This document shows positions 1 to 6,423 of a stretch of 9,463 nucleotides of DNA, one piece after another. Within the stretch, counting starts at the first letter, position 1. Each line of letters opens with the position of its first letter. Below the pieces are notes generated by a model. The model searched no databases. It saw nothing but the letters and a program-made list of their open reading frames with translations, and was not told the DNA's origin. The position numbers and the translations under genes are program-made. The stretch is taken from positions 1-9,463 of the forward strand of contig JBJEHN010000023.1 of assembly GCA_051876105.1 (NCBI GenBank), read 5' to 3'. This DNA is from W2P13-069 sp051876105. GTDB taxonomy: Bacteria > Actinomycetota > Coriobacteriia > Coriobacteriales > QAMH01.

Positions 1-14
1 TGGGGCTCGAAATC

Positions 15-72
15 GCCCTTGTGGCGGGTCTTTTCAGCGGAAACACCCGCCACAAACACCCGCCACAAGGGC
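15..72. repeat. Palindromic repeat with tandem 13-base unit (possible family member)
   Basis: A perfect 15-base inverted repeat pairs positions 15-29 with 58-72. Inside it, the 13-base unit ACACCCGCCACAA is directly repeated at 43-55 and 56-68, so the left arm (19-29) can pair with either copy and two alternative hairpins are possible. The loop side contains CTTTT, which may correspond to part of the core GATACTTTTA seen in the elements at 4402-4533 and 8352-8445. It lies beyond the 3' end of the MFS-CBS gene and could act in termination or RNA stability; that role is inferred. Confidence 0.6.
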
Positions 73-119
73 CAAAACGCGCGCGAAAGAACAACCACAA
101 GGCGCAGAGGAGCGCCGGG

Positions 120-148
120 GCGCAGGGCGAGCGGGAGCTGCCCTGCGC
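120..148 (-). terminator. GC-rich hairpin just after the MFS-CBS stop codon
   Basis: GCGCAGGGC at 120-128 is the exact reverse complement of GCCCTGCGC at 140-148, leaving an 11-base loop. On the minus strand this hairpin begins four bases after the stop codon of the MFS-CBS gene, where a terminator would sit. No T-run follows it, so it is not a classical intrinsic terminator and may only protect the mRNA end. Confidence 0.35.
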
Positions 149-152
149 GGCG

Positions 153-2099
153 CTAGCTGGCGATGGCCACGAGCTCGGCGAGGGTGCTGCGCACGACGTC
201 GCTGCGCGAGAGCGTGCCCACCAGGGCGCCCTGCGCATCCACCACCGGCACCTTCTTGATCCGCTTGGTGGCCAGCAGCTGGCACGCACGGCCCAGCGGC
301 ATGTCCTGCTCCACGCAGACCACATCGCGCGTCATCACGCTCTCCACGCGCAGCTCCAGCAGCTGCCGCGTGCGCTGGCCGAAGCTCTCTGGGTCGCCAA
401 AGCGGTACGCCATCATCAGCGAGCCGTCCAGCAGGTCGCGGTCCTCGTTGGCCAGGTACTTCATGAGGTCGCCGTCAGAGACAAAGCCCACTACGGCCCC
501 GCTGCGGCTGACCACCGGCACGCCGCTCGTCTTGTTGGCGATGAGCACCTGCGCAACCTCTCCCAGCGTGCTGCCCTCGCAGACGAAGTAGGGCTCGCCG
601 TTCATCACCGCGCTCACCAGCTCGCTCTCGCGCGCAAGGCCCGCAGCGGCGGGGGCCTGCGTGCCCATAGCGGCTCCCTGCTTGGCAGCTTCCTGCGGGC
701 CGGGCGCGCGCTGCCCGCTGCGCTCGCGGATGAAGAGCATGATGACGATGAAGTCGACGAGCGCCACCGCCAGCAGCGTGACAAAGCCCAGGTGGTAGCC
801 CATGCTCAGCCCAGCCAGGGCGTCGCCTGCAGGTGCCAGGCCCGCGCCGAACGCCGTCATCGAGATGACCACCGCCGTCACCATGGAACCCGCCACCTGG
901 TTGAGGGTGTTGCCCGTGGCCTGCGCGTGTTGTATGTCCTCGTTGCGCAGGGCGTTGAGGCCCCAGGTGCCCACGGTGGTGTTCAGCAGCTGCAGGCCCA
1001 CGAACATGCAGCCGTACAGCAGCCCCACCACCGGCAGCGGCGTGCCCGCGCCAAAGCACAGTGCCATGGCCGCTAGGGCTCCGGTCATCAGCAGCGCGCC
1101 GGGCACCACGCACACGCGTATGCCCTTGCGGTCGAACAGCTTGCCAGCGAACAGGCCCACCACGGCGCCCGTCAGCGCGCCGGGCAGCATGGTGAGGCCG
1201 GTGATGAAGGGCGAGTAGCCCAGCAGGTTCTGGATGAACAGCGGCAGCATCACGCTCATGCCCGTGCTTACCGCCACGTTGATCATGTTGACCGTGACCG
1301 TCGCGCGGAAGCGCCCCACCTTCAGCACTGTGATCTTGACCAGCGGCACCTCGAGCTTGAACTGCCGCACGGCGAACACCGCCATCAACAGCGCGCCGCC
1401 CGCGATGAGCGCGATGGTAAGCGGCAGGTTGCTGCTCTTGGAGAAGGACGAGAGACCGTAGAGCAGCGCCACCAGGCCCACAGTGCTCAGTGCTACGGCG
1501 GGCTTGTCGAAGGTGGTGGGCTCGAACGCGGGGCCGGGGCCCAGGGACCTCAGCGCCACAAGGAAGACGACGAGCGCCGCCACAGCCACCATGACGAAGA
1601 GCATGCGCCAGCCCAGCGTCTCGACCAAGATGCCAGAGAGCGTGGGCCCGATGGCCGGCGCAAAGCCCACCACCAGCATGACCAGGCCCATGGCGCTGCC
1701 GCGGCGCTCGCGCGGGAACTCCAGCAGCACGATGGTGAAGGCCATGGGCATGGTGAGGCCGCAGGCTATGGCCTGGAACACGCGGCCCAGCATGATCACG
1801 GGGAATGACGGCGCCAGCGAGGCGGCCAGGCTGCCCACTACGAACGAGAGCATGGAGGCGAGGAAGAGCCTGCGCGAGCCAAAGCGCCCCAGCAGGTAGG
1901 GGGAAAGCGGGATCACCACGGCCATCACCAGCGAGTAACCCGAGGTCAGCCACTGCACCACTGTGGCGTCGATGGAGAAGTCCGCCATGAGGACGGGCAG
2001 CACCGGCGAGAGCAGGGTCTGGTTCAAGATGATGAGGAAGGTGCCAGCCATCATCGTGACGACGGTCAGCAGTGCGCTGCGCGTGAGTTTCTCTGCCAT
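153..2099 (-). CDS. DHA2-like MFS multidrug efflux permease fused to a C-terminal CBS-domain pair
   Basis: The product is about 648 residues. Residues 1-465 are a hydrophobic major facilitator permease of the drug:H+ antiporter (DHA2/EmrB-QacA-like) type. Visible marks are a motif-A-like LGRFGSRRLF near 70-80 and a motif-C-like GFAPAIGPTLSG near 145-156. An Ala/Gly/Pro-rich linker (about 466-492) leads to two CBS repeats. These carry GVPVVSRSGAVVGFVSDGDL (about 527-546) and KVPVVDAQGALVGTLSRSD (about 617-635); their SDGD and SRSD motifs fit adenosine-nucleotide-binding CBS pairs. The expected role is proton-driven export across the cytoplasmic membrane, possibly gated by cytosolic ATP/AMP or a similar ligand; the gating is inferred. 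ATG at 2099 is chosen because the family's N-terminus begins there and no in-frame start lies just upstream. Its ribosome binding site is weak. The much longer open frame upstream is antisense to the ATP-grasp gene. The substrate is unknown. Confidence 0.9.
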   Translation of the reverse strand: MAEKLTRSALLTVVTMMAGTFLIILNQTLLSPVLPVLMADFSIDATVVQWLTSGYSLVMAVVIPLSPYLLGRFGSRRLFLASMLSFVVGSLAASLAPSFPVIMLGRVFQAIACGLTMPMAFTIVLLEFPRERRGSAMGLVMLVVGFAPAIGPTLSGILVETLGWRMLFVMVAVAALVVFLVALRSLGPGPAFEPTTFDKPAVALSTVGLVALLYGLSSFSKSSNLPLTIALIAGGALLMAVFAVRQFKLEVPLVKITVLKVGRFRATVTVNMINVAVSTGMSVMLPLFIQNLLGYSPFITGLTMLPGALTGAVVGLFAGKLFDRKGIRVCVVPGALLMTGALAAMALCFGAGTPLPVVGLLYGCMFVGLQLLNTTVGTWGLNALRNEDIQHAQATGNTLNQVAGSMVTAVVISMTAFGAGLAPAGDALAGLSMGYHLGFVTLLAVALVDFIVIMLFIRERSGQRAPGPQEAAKQGAAMGTQAPAAAGLARESELVSAVMNGEPYFVCEGSTLGEVAQVLIANKTSGVPVVSRSGAVVGFVSDGDLMKYLANEDRDLLDGSLMMAYRFGDPESFGQRTRQLLELRVESVMTRDVVCVEQDMPLGRACQLLATKRIKKVPVVDAQGALVGTLSRSDVVRSTLAELVAIAS

Positions 2100-2143
2100 G
2101 TGTTCGCTCGCTGTTCCGGCGACCCCGTGCCGCCTGCTTGTGT

Positions 2144-2171
2144 TTGTCCGAATGCGGTCGGGGATTATAAG
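2144..2171 (+). promoter_or_regulatory. Candidate promoter for the ATP-grasp operon
   Basis: TTGTCC (2144-2149) and TATAAG (2166-2171) are separated by 16 bases, a fair sigma-70-type match. Transcription from here would give a leader of about 225 bases before the TTG start at 2403. The -10 box shares the TTATAA palindrome with the opposing candidate promoter, so the two divergent units may compete. Confidence 0.4.
2164..2169 (-). promoter_or_regulatory. Candidate -10 box for the MFS-CBS gene
   Basis: The minus strand reads a perfect TATAAT here, which would place transcript start roughly 57 bases before the ATG at 2099. I see no good -35 hexamer at 16-18 bases spacing, so the promoter would depend on an activator or be weak. 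It overlaps the candidate plus-strand -10 box. Confidence 0.35.
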
Positions 2172-2211
2172 CCGCTCAGGAGCAATGCAGCGCACAGCGG
2201 TTTCCGTACTG

Positions 2212-2270
2212 TTATCTCCTGCGGCAAAGATAAATCGCAGGTAAACGCGGGGGCTGCGGTCTAGCCCGCG
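2212..2270 (+). promoter_or_regulatory. Leader with overlapping inverted repeats (operator or RNA structure candidate)
   Basis: Two interlocking inverted repeats occur: TTATCT (2212-2217) with AGATAA (2228-2233), and CCTGCG (2218-2223) with CGCAGG (2236-2241). As RNA these stems are hard to form together, since the connecting loops are 0 and 2 bases, so they would be alternatives; as DNA either could be an operator. A further hairpin pairs CGCGGG (2246-2251) with CCCGCG (2265-2270). I do not recognise a known riboswitch or operator consensus. Confidence 0.3.
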
Positions 2271-2387
2271 GCCCTGCGCTCCTCGCAACACAGCTGCAAC
2301 GCAGCGTTCACGCTGTGGAAACGCTTGCGGCGTTAACTGGGCTCCAAGCTCACGCATGGGCCCTGCCCGCCCAGCCGCCGCAAGCAC

Positions 2388-2394
2388 GAGGAGG
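2388..2394 (+). promoter_or_regulatory. Ribosome binding site supporting the TTG start at 2403
   Basis: GAGGAGG ends eight bases before TTG at 2403. No ATG or GTG lies nearby in frame. The frame stays open upstream to a TAA at 2334-2336, but the strong site and spacing favour TTG. Confidence 0.75.
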
Positions 2395-2402
2395 CGATTC
2401 AA

Positions 2403-3709
2403 TTGGACAAGCTGGTATCGCACACCGCCCGCATCAACGACGAGCTCGCCCGCTACGGGGTGAAGTTCGGCATCTACAAGAACAACGAGTTCCACGAGCG
2501 CCTGTTCCCCTTCGACGCAGTGGCGCGCGTCATCCCGCACGCCGAATGGGAGCTGCTCGAGAAGGGCCTGGCGCAGCGCGTCGACGCCCTCAACGCCTTC
2601 CTGCTCGACATCTACGGCGCCCGCCAGATCGTGAGCGACGGCATCATCCCCGAGGACTTCATCTTCAGCTGCCCGGGCTACCTGCCGCAGTGCGACGGCA
2701 TCGTGCCGCCCAAGGGCGTGTACTCGCACATCTCCGGCATCGACCTCGTGCTCGGCCGCGACGGCACCTGGTACGTCCTGGAGGACAACCTGCGCATCCC
2801 CTCCGGCGCCAGCTACCCGCTCATCGCGCGCGGCATCACGCGCCGCTGCAGCCCCGGGACCTTCCGCGACAACGCAATCGTCGACAACCGCAATTATGGG
2901 CAGCTGCTGGAGAAGGTCTTCAACCACGTCAACCGCGGGGGCATCAACGTCGTCTTCACGCCGGGCCGTTACAACGCGGCGTACTTCGAGCACAGCTACC
3001 TGGCCGAGCAGACCGGCGCCGTGCTGGCAGACACCAGCGAGCTCTTCGTCGCCAACGAGCGCCTGTACTACCGCAGCTACGAGGGCGACGTGCAGGTGGG
3101 CGCGCTCTACCGCCGCATCTCCGACGAGTACCTCGACCCCAACTGCTTCCTGCCGGAAAGCGTCATCGGCATCCCCAACCTCATGGCCGCCTACCGCGCG
3201 GGCAACGTGGCCGTCATCAACGCGCCCGGCAACGGCATCGCAGACGACAAGGGCATCTACTACTTCGTGCCCAAGATGATCGCGTACTACCTGGGCGAGC
3301 AGCCGATCCTCAAGAACGCCCCCACCTACCTGCCCTTCTACGAAGACGACCTGGCCTACACCCTGGAGCACCTGGACAGCCTGGTCATCAAGGACACAGC
3401 CGAGGCAGGCGGCTACGGGGTGGTCTTCGGCAGCCAGCTTGGCGAGCAGGAGCTGGCCGCGATGGCAGCCAAGATCAAGGCAGAGCCGCGCCGCTGGATC
3501 ACCCAGGAGGTCATCGACTTCGAGGAGCTGGAGACCTACATGGCCGGCGAGCGCGTGATGCGCAAGGCCGACCTGCGCGCCTTCGTCCTCACGGGCTCCA
3601 AGACCATGGTGTGGCCGAGCGGCCTCACCCGCTACGCCCGCGAGGAGGGCAACTCCATCGTCAACTCCGCGGAGGGGGCTTCAAGGACACATGGGTACTT
3701 TCACGCTGA
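2403..3709 (+). CDS. Circularly permuted ATP-grasp protein (DUF404/DUF407 type), apparent frameshift near C-terminus
   Basis: This is a ligase-like ATP-grasp protein of the circularly permuted type 2 family, expected to form amide or peptide bonds at the cost of ATP in the cytosol; the substrate is unknown. Family-like stretches are RLFPFDAVARVIP (33-45), GIDLVLGRDGTWYVLEDNLR (112-131), VFTPGRYNAAYFEHSYLA (184-201), YRRISDEYLDP (236-246), GNGIADDKGIYYFVPKMIAYY (277-297, quoted in part), AEAGGYGVVFG (333-343) and RKADLRAFVLTG (387-398). Reading from TTG 2403 stays in family register to residue 425 (NSAEG). It then leaves it: after the G run 3674-3678 the conserved ending GFKDTWVLSR appears in the -1 frame and stops at TGA 3707-3709. 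One missing base (or four) in the G run would restore a 435-residue protein. Without it, translation runs on in a meaningless frame to 4463. This is a sequencing error, a recent mutation, or -1 slippage. The restored end overlaps the next gene by 19 bases. Confidence 0.88.
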
Positions 3710-4368
3710 GCAAGACCAACCGCCTGTACTGGCTGGGGCGCTACGTCGAGCGCGCCTACATCGCCATCGAGCTCATGGAGCAGGCCTACGACATCTCCAT
3801 CGACGGGCCTGCCTTCGACTACGCCGCCTACTGCGCCAAGCTCAACATCCCCTGCGGCTACGAGAGCGCCGACTCCTTCCTGGGGAGCTACCTCTTCGAC
3901 CCGCAGAACCCGGACTCAGCGGCCTCGGCGCTCAACATGGCCTTCGACAACGCCGTGGTCCTGCGCGAGACGCTGGGCTCGATGACGTTGAGCTACGTGC
4001 AGCTGGCCAAGAACGTGATGGACGGCGCCTCTATCAGCATGGCGCCCATGCTCGACCTGCAGGCCGTGCAGGACTACCTCATGGCCTTCAAGGGCTGCGT
4101 GGACGACTTCGTCCAAGACGAGAACAGCCGCATGGACATCAAGATCGGCATGACGGTGGAGCACATCGACATGAGCCTGCGCCTGGACTACAAGGCGCGC
4201 GAGCTGCCAGTGCACTTCGACCGGCTGTTCTCGCGCCTGCGTCGCTCCAAGATGCCGCGCGACGGCCGCCAGCTGCAGCTGCTGCTGGACCTGGTGCCGT
4301 GCTCGAACACCTTGGAGAACCGCGAGATCCTGCTCACCTGCATCGAGTCCCTGTTCCCGGACGCCTAG
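3691..4368 (+). CDS. Alpha-E domain protein (DUF403 type)
   Basis: The 225-residue product is acidic and predicted mostly helical. Its start LSKTNRLYWLGRYVERAYIA (residues 6-25) matches the hallmark LYWLGRYxER opening of alpha-E proteins, and the length is somewhat shorter than the usual 300 or so. DEN and KIGMTVEHIDMSLRLDYKAR-like segments in the second half also fit. Alpha-E proteins are commonly encoded beside circularly permuted ATP-grasp genes, and a partner or scaffold role has been suggested; no reaction is established. ATG 3691 overlaps the restored end of the ATP-grasp gene, which points to translational coupling. A weak AAGGA lies three bases upstream and GGAGG twelve bases further up. 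The gene is followed by a 264-base gap holding a palindromic repeat. Confidence 0.88.
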   Translation: MGTFTLSKTNRLYWLGRYVERAYIAIELMEQAYDISIDGPAFDYAAYCAKLNIPCGYESADSFLGSYLFDPQNPDSAASALNMAFDNAVVLRETLGSMTLSYVQLAKNVMDGASISMAPMLDLQAVQDYLMAFKGCVDDFVQDENSRMDIKIGMTVEHIDMSLRLDYKARELPVHFDRLFSRLRRSKMPRDGRQLQLLLDLVPCSNTLENREILLTCIESLFPDA

Positions 4369-4401
4369 GCGGCGGCTGCGGGCAGGGCGCTGGGCGGGCC
4401 G

Positions 4402-4533
4402 CTGTCCAGAAAGTGGGGTTTGGCGGCGTTTGCTGGCCAAAAACAGCACTTTGGCGGCGCTGATACTTTTACAAACACCGCCAAACGCCCATTTTCGGCC
4501 ACAAAACACCGCCAAACGCCCATTCTTGGACAG
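4402..4533. repeat. 132-bp imperfect palindromic repeat with GATACTTTTA core, inside the operon
   Basis: CTGTCCA (4402-4408) pairs with TGGACAG (4527-4533), and the symmetry continues inward with mismatches to a centre near 4467. Each arm holds two related units built on TTTGGCGG (left) or CCGCCAAACG (right). The right arm carries the unit CACCGCCAAACGCCCATT twice. The centre contains GATACTTTTA (4462-4471), the exact reverse complement of the loop core of the element at 8352-8445. It separates the alpha-E gene from the transglutaminase gene and could reduce read-through or process the mRNA. Open frames crossing it are products of the repeat, not genes. Confidence 0.75.
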
Positions 4534-4539
4534 CTGTCC
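4528..4539. repeat. Perfect 12-base palindrome at the edge of the repeat
   Basis: GGACAGCTGTCC reads the same on both strands and spans the right boundary of the palindromic element. It could be a target-site trace, a protein-binding site, or chance. Confidence 0.3.
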
Positions 4540-4621
4540 AGGCCCGTGCACCCAAGCAGAGCGGCGCAGCCGGCAGGAACGGGGTACGGCACCCGCCCCA
4601 TGGCAACTGATGACGACAAAC

Positions 4622-4625
4622 GAGG
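4622..4625 (+). promoter_or_regulatory. Ribosome binding site supporting the GTG start at 4633
   Basis: GAGG ends seven bases before GTG 4633. The in-frame ATG at 4600 has no site at proper spacing, and the ATG-less extension further upstream would run through the palindromic repeat. Confidence 0.55.
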
Positions 4626-4632
4626 TACACAC

Positions 4633-5445
4633 GTGAGGACATTCGACTTTTCATTCAGGACGGAGCTCGCCTTCGAGCGACCGGTGGAGCAGCACGACTT
4701 CGTGCTGCGCTGCGTGCCGCCGAGCACGCCACGGCAGCGCGTGCGCTGCGCCATGCAGCTGGAGCCAGACGTTCCCTTCGACATGCAGGCAGACGGCTTT
4801 GGCAACCCGCTGGCGGTCGGCTGCGTGCGCGAGCCACACAGCAGCTTTTCCTACGAGGTGCGCGGTACGGCGGCCATCAGCCTTGACGGCTGCAAGCCCT
4901 GCGCGGCGCACCCGCTCTTGCGCTACAGCTCGCCGCTGACGGCCATGAGCGAGGAGATGCTGGAGTTCTTGGCGCAGGCCGCGTCTGAGAGCACGCGCTA
5001 TCGCATCACCCACAGCCGCGGCGCGCAGCCGAGCATGCTGCTCACCTGCCAGCACCTCATGCAGCGCCTGGGGGAGGAGATGGCGTACGCGCCGGGCAGC
5101 ACCACCGTGTGCACCACGGCCCAGGAGGCCTTCGCCCAGCGCAAGGGCGTGTGCCAGGACTACGCGCACATCCTCATCGCCTTCTTCCGCGAGCTGGGCA
5201 TCCCGGCGCGCTACGTGAGCGGCCTGACGCTGGGGGAGGGCGCTACGCACGCATGGGCAGAGGCGCACATCGGCGGGCTGTGGGTGGGCTTCGACCCCAC
5301 GCGCGGCTGCATGGTAGACGAAAGCTACCTCGCCTTGGCAACGGGGCGCGACTGGGCAGACTGCCCCATCGAGCGCGCGACCTTCCAGGGCTTCACGGCG
5401 CAGAGGCAGACGGTGTTCGCGCAGATGGAGGAGGTGGCGCAGTGA
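4633..5445 (+). CDS. Bacterial transglutaminase-like cysteine hydrolase
   Basis: The 270-residue protein has the two-part layout of bacterial transglutaminase-like proteins: a beta-rich N-terminal region (about 1-100, starting MRTFDFSFRTELAFERPV) and a papain-fold transglutaminase core. The catalytic triad is visible: Cys174 in RKGVCQDYAHI, His206 in ATHAWAEAHI and Asp221 in VGFDPTRG, followed by the usual IPARYVSG segment between Cys and His. Such proteins are usually cytosolic peptidases or amide-cleaving enzymes rather than cross-linkers; no signal peptide is seen. Genes of this family often sit next to ATP-grasp and alpha-E genes, as here, and the protein may process or release the product of the ligase. 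GTG 4633 is preferred over upstream starts because of its ribosome binding site and because the family N-terminus begins there. Its end overlaps the next start by four bases (GTGA). Confidence 0.9.
   Translation: MRTFDFSFRTELAFERPVEQHDFVLRCVPPSTPRQRVRCAMQLEPDVPFDMQADGFGNPLAVGCVREPHSSFSYEVRGTAAISLDGCKPCAAHPLLRYSSPLTAMSEEMLEFLAQAASESTRYRITHSRGAQPSMLLTCQHLMQRLGEEMAYAPGSTTVCTTAQEAFAQRKGVCQDYAHILIAFFRELGIPARYVSGLTLGEGATHAWAEAHIGGLWVGFDPTRGCMVDESYLALATGRDWADCPIERATFQGFTAQRQTVFAQMEEVAQ
5429..5434 (+). promoter_or_regulatory. Ribosome binding site supporting the GTG start at 5442
   Basis: AGGAGG lies within the end of the transglutaminase gene, seven bases before GTG 5442. With the GTGA stop-start overlap it indicates translational coupling. 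Confidence 0.75.
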
Positions 5446-6422
5446 GGCAGGAGGCGCTGGCGGCAGACCTCTACGTGGACGAGACGCTGCACATCTGGAA
5501 GAACCACCTGGAGCCGCGCGGCGGGGCGGCGCCCGGCAGCGCGCGGCTGTGCGTGGTGACCGGCATCCACGGCGACGAGCTGGAGGGCCAGTACGTGGCC
5601 TTCGAGCTGGCGCGGCGCATCCAGCAGGCGCCGGAGCTCCTGAGCGGCGTGGTCGACATCTACCCTGCCGTCAACCCGCTGGGCATCAGCGTGATCCAGC
5701 GCAGCGTGCCCCAGTTCGACCTGGACATGAACCGCATCTTCCCCGGCAACGAGGACGGCGACCTTGTGGAGCACGTGGCTCGCGGCGTGGTGGACGACGT
5801 GGCCGGCTCCGCGCTCGTGCTCGACATTCACGCCAGCAACATCTTCCTCACCGAGATACCCCAGATCCGCATCAACGAGCTCACGGCGGCGCAGCTGGTG
5901 CCCCTGGCGCGGCTGGCTAACGTGGACTTCGTCTGGGTGCATGCGGCTGCCACCGTGCTGGAGAACACCTTCGCCTACAGCCTGAACGCGCTGGGCACGC
6001 CCACGCTGGTGGTGGAGATGGGGGTCGGTATGCGCGTGACGCCGACCTACGGCGACCAGCTGGTCGATGGCATCTTCAGGCTCATGGTGGAGCTGGGGAT
6101 CTGGCAGGGGCAGCCACCGCAGGTGCGCGAGCCCATCGTCTCCACGGACGGCAAGGTGAGCTTCATCAACGCGGACAGCGCCGGGATCTTCCTGCCCAGC
6201 GTGAGCCACGGCACCTTCCTGCACAAGGGAGACGCGCTGGGCATCATCGCGGACTGCACCACCGGCAGCGTCAAGCAGGAGCTGGCAAGCCCGGTAGACG
6301 GCCTGCTCTTCACGCTGCGCGAGTACCCGGTGGTCTACCCGGGCTCGCTGGTGGCGCGCATCTTGGAGGAGACGCCGGCCGGGGCGATCGGGCAGGCGCT
6401 GGGCTGCCAGGAGGAGGAATAG
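5442..6422 (+). CDS. AstE/AspA-like M14 zinc hydrolase (succinylglutamate desuccinylase/aspartoacylase family)
   Basis: The 326-residue product has all visible active-site features of the family: zinc ligands His43 and Glu46 in TGIHGDELEG, Asn97-Arg98 in LDMNRIFPG for substrate carboxylate binding, the third ligand His130 in VLDIHASN, and a candidate general base Glu192 in LVVEMG. A beta-rich C-terminal domain (about 235-310, with SPVDGLLF) resembles the lipoyl-like domain of AstE/AspA proteins. Members cleave N-acyl amino acids or short amide-linked compounds in the cytosol; the substrate here is unknown. Starting at GTG within the stop of the transglutaminase gene and ending one base before the next gene, it is clearly co-translated with both. 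The context suggests it cleaves or trims a product made by the ATP-grasp enzyme. Confidence 0.9.
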   Translation: MRQEALAADLYVDETLHIWKNHLEPRGGAAPGSARLCVVTGIHGDELEGQYVAFELARRIQQAPELLSGVVDIYPAVNPLGISVIQRSVPQFDLDMNRIFPGNEDGDLVEHVARGVVDDVAGSALVLDIHASNIFLTEIPQIRINELTAAQLVPLARLANVDFVWVHAAATVLENTFAYSLNALGTPTLVVEMGVGMRVTPTYGDQLVDGIFRLMVELGIWQGQPPQVREPIVSTDGKVSFINADSAGIFLPSVSHGTFLHKGDALGIIADCTTGSVKQELASPVDGLLFTLREYPVVYPGSLVARILEETPAGAIGQALGCQEEE

Positions 6423-6423
6423 C

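Noticed and set aside
43..68. CRISPR-like tandem repeat
   Set aside because: Only two adjacent 13-base copies with no spacers.
21..1076. Long plus-strand open frame opposite the MFS-CBS gene
   Set aside because: His/Ala/Arg-rich shadow of a GC-rich gene on the other strand, and it crosses the repeat at 15-72.
2212..2241. H-type pseudoknot riboswitch in the leader
   Set aside because: The stem order fits, but connecting loops of 0 and 2 bases are too short to span the stems; alternative hairpins or a DNA operator are more likely.
2100..3371. Upstream extension of the MFS-CBS frame to over 1000 codons on the minus strand
   Set aside because: The extra part is antisense to the well-supported ATP-grasp gene, has shadow-frame composition, and the permease N-terminus begins at 2099.
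3710..4463. Continuation of the ATP-grasp frame to 4463 as a long C-terminal domain
   Set aside because: It is an alternate frame of the alpha-E gene with Arg/Ala-rich shadow composition; the true family ending is in the -1 frame.
4420..4632. N-terminal extension of the transglutaminase gene, and small genes on either strand over the repeat
   Set aside because: They translate the palindromic repeat itself; no ribosome binding site, and the family start fits GTG 4633.
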